Assembly (NCBI RefSeq): GCF_964019385.1
Contig: NC_088643.1
Location: 80,758,199 to 80,822,198, forward strand
Length of the DNA stretch: 64,000 nt
Source of the DNA: Sycon ciliatum
Lineage: Eukaryota; Porifera; Calcarea; Leucosolenida; Sycettidae
Reading direction: 5' to 3'
The first letter of the stretch is position 1. Each line of letters starts with the position of its first letter. The notes below the pieces were generated by a model. That model saw nothing but the letters and a program-made list of their open reading frames with translations. It searched no databases and was not told where the DNA came from. This document shows positions 61,201 through 64,000 of the stretch, piece by piece. Made by a program: the position numbers and the translations under genes.

Positions 61201-62560
61201 GGGTAATACGACACCGTCTCCCGTACCGTACCGTACCATCAAACACAGCTGGCCACATACAGCTGCCCGCAATATTCAAATAGGGCTTTCAAACGCAAGA
61301 TAATAACGTGAAGCAACTTGGAAGAATGGGTATGAATGCGAAGTGTATGGGGGAATGCATGTAGGGCGATAGTGCGGGTTCGAATCCCAGGACATGCCTG
61401 AAAAAAATAGGAGAATTGAAAAATTTATAACATCCTATGCTTTTTTGCCGTCAGATACGGATAGCGCCAGGCGTGACACAAACAAACAAACAAACACACA
61501 AACAAACAAATACCAAACGAGAGAGCTTGGAAGCTCAGGGCCCTACGCTATGCTTTTTTGCCTTGATGACCTAGACAAAAAAAAGCATAGGGATGTTATA
61601 AATTCTTTAAAAAATTCCTTTTTTTTAGACATAACCTGGGATTCGAACCCGCACTATCGCGCGCCCTGCATTCATCCCCCGATGCACTTCGCATACATAC
61701 TAATTCTTCCAAGTTGTTTCACATTGTGATCTTGCATTTGAAAGCCCTATTTGAGTTATATGCATTGTGGCCAGCCGTCTTTGATGGCACGGTACGGTAG
61801 GGGATAGGGACGGGACAGGTACGATCGAGGGTAATACGACACCGCCTCCCGTACCGTACCGTACCATCAAACACAGCTGGCCACATACAGCTTCCCGCAA
61901 TATTCAAATAGGGCTTTCAAACGCAAGATAATAACGTAACGCAACTTGGAAGAATGGGTATGAATGCGAAGTGTATGGGGGAATGCATGTAGGGCGATAG
62001 TGCGGGTTCGAATCCCAGGATATGCCTGAAAAAAAGGAGAATTGAAAAATTTATAACATCCTATGCTTTTTTGCCGTCAGATACGGATAGCGCCAGGCGT
62101 GACACAAACAAACAAACACACAAACAAACACCAAATTAAAGCTGTGTGGACCCTGGCTAGCGCCAGACGTTACTGAAGTAACGTCTTCTGCATAGCTACG
62201 GGAATTAAAGCTGTGTGGACCCTGGCTAGCGCCAGACGTTACTGAAGTAACGTCTTCTGCATAGCTACGGGAATAAATAAGTTGTAGTTCCTTGGTCCTC
62301 ATTTCTTCTTATAAAGTGACCTGAGTTTTCCACTTTGTTCTCTTCCACTCATGGTACATGTATGACGTGTTACCACCGACTACACTAGTCTACAGTCTAC
62401 ACAATCACTCTTTGAATCATTATCACTCGTTCTTGACCTCACCTTTCACGTCCATTGTGGCCATAGGTTGCTCGCCCTTCTTCTTGTCTGATTCATGATT
62501 CGTGGCTTTGCTGCGCTTGCCACCACCCACGGTCTCCCACTTCCCAGCCTGTGACGCCAT
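43218..62560 (-). CDS. TMEM214-like ER membrane protein, multi-exon
   Basis: Exons by position: 62,560-62,443; 59,234-59,056; 58,564-58,502; 58,126-58,033; 57,425-57,294; 56,120-56,038; 55,629-55,521; 55,103-55,007; 54,465-54,364; 52,550-52,511; 52,342-52,232; [47,621-47,602 candidate]; 45,967-45,910; 45,614-45,525; 44,833-44,807; 44,525-44,369; 44,134-44,038; 43,395-43,218. All have AG/GT borders and phases agree, giving about 584 residues (vertebrate TMEM214 is about 690). Matching segments: N-terminal MASQAGKWETVGGGKRSK, LKLLAEYLQDQFANCDPLD, GWRLLVQAICVVQP, HALDRLNTLI and EEVQKQYTTVL. One membrane segment, ISVLFWSLATVLLAVVAADV, lies near the C-terminal third. In vertebrates TMEM214 sits in the ER membrane and has been linked to stress-induced apoptosis; that role here is inference. 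Confidence 0.8.
44698..44717. repeat. Poly-G tract
   Basis: About 18-19 G after a GTGTGTG run, in an intron of the TMEM214-like gene. Confidence 0.9.
45256..45406. mobile_element. TA-flanked MITE (about 150 bp)
   Basis: Inverted ends around TGCTCAATGAAATCCGATC and GATCGGATTTCATTGAGCA with outer TACAG/CTGTA, so TA lies at both ends. Related ends surround the minisatellite at 47.1 kb. Intronic. Confidence 0.55.
46469..46772. mobile_element. CAAGAG-family MITE, subfamily A (304 bp)
   Basis: Starts CAAGAGTAGATAAACAAGAG and ends CTCTTGTTTATCTACTCTTG, flanked by CTTGCAC (46,462-46,468 and 46,773-46,779). The interior closely follows the copy at 15,168-15,470. It lies in an intron of the TMEM214-like gene. 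Confidence 0.88.
47116..47287. repeat. 45-bp minisatellite, nearly four units
   Basis: Units start at 47,116, 47,161, 47,206 and 47,251 (last one partial). Each begins AGTGCACAGCCAGCATACAC; differences are single bases. 45 is divisible by 3, so both strands stay open through the array. It lies between inverted TTCAACGAAATCC-like ends (about 47,068 and 47,330) related to the MITE at 45.3 kb. Confidence 0.88.
47602..47621 (-). CDS. Candidate 20-nt microexon of the TMEM214-like gene
   Basis: Exon 52,342-52,232 ends in phase 0, but the next recognised exon (45,967-45,910) reads correctly only in phase 2, so an exon of length 3n+2 must lie between. On the minus strand GCTGTTTCAG precedes and GTGATG follows a 20-nt piece that solves the phase. 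The encoded residues do not clearly match the family, so this is weak. A GTAAGT donor near 47,652 is another candidate border. Confidence 0.25.
48975..49347 (-). pseudogene. Penelope GIY-YIG endonuclease domain (left arm)
   Basis: About 120 residues: VKTYVGMTATTFKQRYNKH, then STKLSKHIWDLKNENRGF, CGLCLTEKFHILKA, LNKRSELVSKC and a terminal HQRKFLLA. These are the conserved elements of the C-terminal endonuclease of Penelope-like retroelements, which nicks target DNA. The reverse transcriptase is absent, and the frame starts by reading through the opposite arm. Confidence 0.85.
49380..49749 (+). pseudogene. Penelope GIY-YIG endonuclease domain (right arm)
   Basis: The inverted copy of the left-arm domain, with the same residues from YEAHVASNEVKTYVGMT to the stop after LLATPIT. 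No reverse transcriptase part. Confidence 0.85.
51100..51665 (-). pseudogene. Possible decayed coding sequence, unrecognised
   Basis: Minus-strand frames show protein-like composition: RRIKYFEDSSRKQKEDDDGY then DEPFEGDTFIERKRN; DEEFYSDDNLASDW; and IGCKCKNNHWTLLLPQLAQV followed by LSTRMRNIASMSSMQRKQY. Acidic D/E/Y stretches and a CxC segment recall N-termini of some transposase-like proteins. Stops and frame changes separate the pieces. Family not identified. Confidence 0.3.
52634..52936. mobile_element. CAAGAG-family MITE, subfamily C (303 bp)
   Basis: Starts CAAGCGTACATAACCCCC and ends GAGTTATGTACTCTTG, flanked by CTGTTAC (52,627-52,633 and 52,937-52,943). A different interior, with inverted GACAGAATTTCAAGTTGAC segments. 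Intronic. Confidence 0.85.
52994..53454. mobile_element. Tc1/mariner- or pogo-like MITE (461 bp)
   Basis: Ends CAGTAAAACCTGGT and ACCAGG-like CCAGGTTTTACTG, with TA on both sides (52,992-52,993 and 53,455-53,456). The left part repeats GGTCGTTAA/GGTCGCTTAA motifs. A short open frame inside is not convincing. Confidence 0.7.
53555..53745. repeat. Paired poly-G and poly-C tracts
   Basis: GT repeat followed by about 17 G at 53,564-53,580, and about 18 C at 53,724-53,741, in the same intron about 150 bp apart. Confidence 0.85.
53825..54205. mobile_element. hAT-like MITE (381 bp)
   Basis: Ends AGTGGTGAAACGAATATTCG and a complementary CGTTTCACCACCAC. TAAAACAT lies on both sides (53,817-53,824 and 54,206-54,213), an 8-bp duplication. 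The interior has many GAATATTCG repeats. Intronic. Confidence 0.75.
56583..56700 (-). mobile_element. LINE 3' end with (TAAA)n tail
   Basis: On the minus strand: TTGCCGTGGTTGGCTAACAC, then TGTGCTATGAGATGCTGTAA and (ATAAA)n. Nearly identical to 60,610-60,735. No coding part. Intronic. Confidence 0.7.
58263..58345. repeat. (TC)n and poly-C tract
   Basis: CTCTCT repeats enclose about 20 C, intronic. Source of Ser/Leu/Pro shadow frames. Confidence 0.9.
60610..60735 (+). mobile_element. LINE 3' end with (TAAA)n tail
   Basis: CTTGCCGTGGTTGGCTAACA then GTGCTATGAGATGCTG and (TAAA)n, plus strand. Directly followed by repeat X. Same family as 56,583-56,700. Confidence 0.7.
60736..62275. repeat. Repeat X derivative with two foldback units
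   Basis: Begins with the X module CGAGAGAGCTTGGAAGC and ends with the 69-bp tandem pair (62,135-62,272). Between them lie two foldback units (about 61,008-61,450 and 61,620-62,065). Their arms carry CACTTCGCAT, GTTGTTTCACATTGTGATC, GCCCTATTTGAAT and a GGTACGG/CCGTACC centre. Each arm includes GGTTCGAATCCC, identical to a tRNA B box; an extra half-arm is at 60,780-60,960. It lies in the first intron of the TMEM214-like gene. Confidence 0.7.
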
Positions 62561-64000
62561 TGAACTGCTTTCAATAAGATCAGCGGTCTTTGAACTAACT
62601 GTTACTTTTGACTAACGTTCAATACGTGTGAGTTTCAACACTTATTATTCAATGCAAAATAGGCTGATTTTGAATAAGAGCCAAGTCCTAACCTAATGCT
62701 CTACGACCGGTAAGAGGAAGTAATATGTGAAGCTAGCTACCAGGCCGTGAATACAGTATTTCATGAAGATGATGCACAAACAATCAGAAACGTAAAACAA
62801 GATGCAGGATGAGAAGGACGCCTGAATGATGACGGGACTTGGGCGAAAATATTTTTGAAGCGTGTGTGCGTGTCGGATCGATCGTGCGACGTGTCATTTC
62901 TTTGTTTGCTTCTGCCTCGAGTATCCCGGGGCAAAGCCTGGGAGACTGCATATGCTTGGCATATGCATCAGTTCCAAAACTAACTGTACATAATTGTACT
63001 ATTAATGACTAGTCGACTATGTTACTTCCATCATAAAGGCAAAAGCCATGAAAGGCATGATAACCCCTTCCTTGCATTGTTTTGTATTGGCCATTGCATG
63101 CACCATGTGCGCCTTTGATCCTAGAGGGTGGTGGCGTTCCCACGGCGGATGCGGAAAACTCGGCTTCCAGCCGAGTCTCACGCGAATCGCGAACCGTGAA
63201 ATTTATTTATTTTATTTATGCACCATGTGCACTGCAGTCTGCAGACTCAGCAACAACGACAGCCTACAATCATAATGTCATTACTACACAAAAATATTAT
63301 GGTACACTGCTCAAAGACTCAGTGCCTTCATCACTACAGGCTAGGCTACAGCTACAGCTGTTGTGCCCCATGGGCATGGCCCAGTGGTCAACAAAGAGAA
63401 TCTGGAATCTTGGTTGGGTCTGAAACACTCAAGCATCGATGCATCGGCGGGCCACCCCTATAGCCTACAACAAAATAATCCTGATTCCAGGTTTCCTGAT
63501 AAATGCCAGGAAGGTTCGCATGAAGTAATCCAAGAACTACTGAGCGAAAAGAGGCACGCACCCTCAGTAAAACTGTAATCCTCACACGAGTGCGTAAGCA
63601 TACCCCCCCAATCCACCACCACAACACACACACAAGCGTACATGCATGTCAGCATGAACAATCACACCACGACACGAGCAAGCAGGACTGGGTAAAGAAA
63701 TTGCATGCCGGACTGGCGAGAGTTCAGAGTATTATTGTTGATGCGGAGGAGGAGGGCGAGGATTCAGTGAGGAGCAGAGGGCAGCGGACCTGCGCCTTTA
63801 GCCAATGAGAAATGCAGGAAAAGAGGCTGCCGATCCACATTGCCAATGCATTGCTGGCTACACAATGAGGTCAGTAGATCCTGTAAAAATATCAATGAAT
63901 CAAGCATATGCAGAAAGAGCACGGACCCGACAGCTTACAGCATCAACAAGAGCTGATAGCGGTAATGCTAAGTAATTAGTTTTACCTGAATCTAGGACAA
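62561..64000. other. Region upstream of the TMEM214-like gene
   Basis: No gene recognised with confidence. The part just after 62,560 should contain the 5' UTR and promoter of the minus-strand gene. A TTTATTTATTTTATTTAT stretch near 63,200 may be a LINE tail. The plus-strand frame at 63,690-63,808 (WVKKLHAGLARVQSIIVDAE then EGEDSVRSRG) looks protein-like but is too short to assign. Confidence 0.4.

Noticed and set aside
63590-63808. Plus-strand frame as an exon of a new gene
   Set aside because: Short, no splice context that could be verified and no recognised domain.

Overview
This is eukaryotic, metazoan-type DNA. It has spliced genes with GT-AG introns, animal-type domain proteins, tRNA-derived SINE pieces, long microsatellites and a dense, nested load of class I and class II transposable elements. 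No prokaryotic operon or viral genome was seen. A marine early-branching animal such as a sponge would fit (BEL/Pao, DIRS, Penelope and CR1-like elements plus orphan endonuclease modules), but the sequence alone does not fix the species.

Three host genes are supported. (1) A POT/SLC15-like peptide transporter on the + strand, three exons between 22,533 and 27,638. (2) A PDZ-C2-RhoGAP protein of the SYDE/SYD-1 type on the - strand, 32,584-36,093, with all three domains in one uninterrupted exon. (3) A TMEM214-like ER membrane protein on the - strand, 43,218-62,560, assembled here by hand from 17 phase-consistent exons plus one weak candidate microexon.

Layout: 0.1-4.4 kb is a decayed near full-length CR1/L2-like LINE. 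4.5-6.2 kb holds two MITEs with TTA duplications. 6.5-16.9 kb is a mosaic repeat (called X here) split by a complete, probably young BEL/Pao retrotransposon (7,487-13,161, 340-bp LTRs, 1,638-residue Pol), a truncated LINE and several MITEs. 16.9-19.2 kb is a DIRS-type RNase H/tyrosine-recombinase fragment inside a web of inverted repeats. 19.2-20.1 kb is an orphan endonuclease-like module, with two further decayed copies at 39.1-40.6 kb. 22.5-27.6 kb is the transporter gene with a LINE reverse transcriptase in intron 2. 28.7-31.3 kb holds a tRNA-like SINE, three MITEs and a LINE remnant. 32.6-36.1 kb is the RhoGAP gene. 36.2-43.2 kb is intergenic with MITEs and short palindromes. 43.2-62.6 kb is the TMEM214-like gene, whose introns carry a 2-kb Penelope palindrome, several MITEs and foldback repeats.

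The most unusual signal is a set of tiny palindromic insertions, only 20-37 bp long. They begin CAAGAGT or CAGGGAGT, end with the reverse complement, and lie between perfect 7-bp (once 8-bp) direct repeats. They share termini and duplication length with a ~300-bp MITE family in the same window, so they look like transposons reduced to little more than their two ends.
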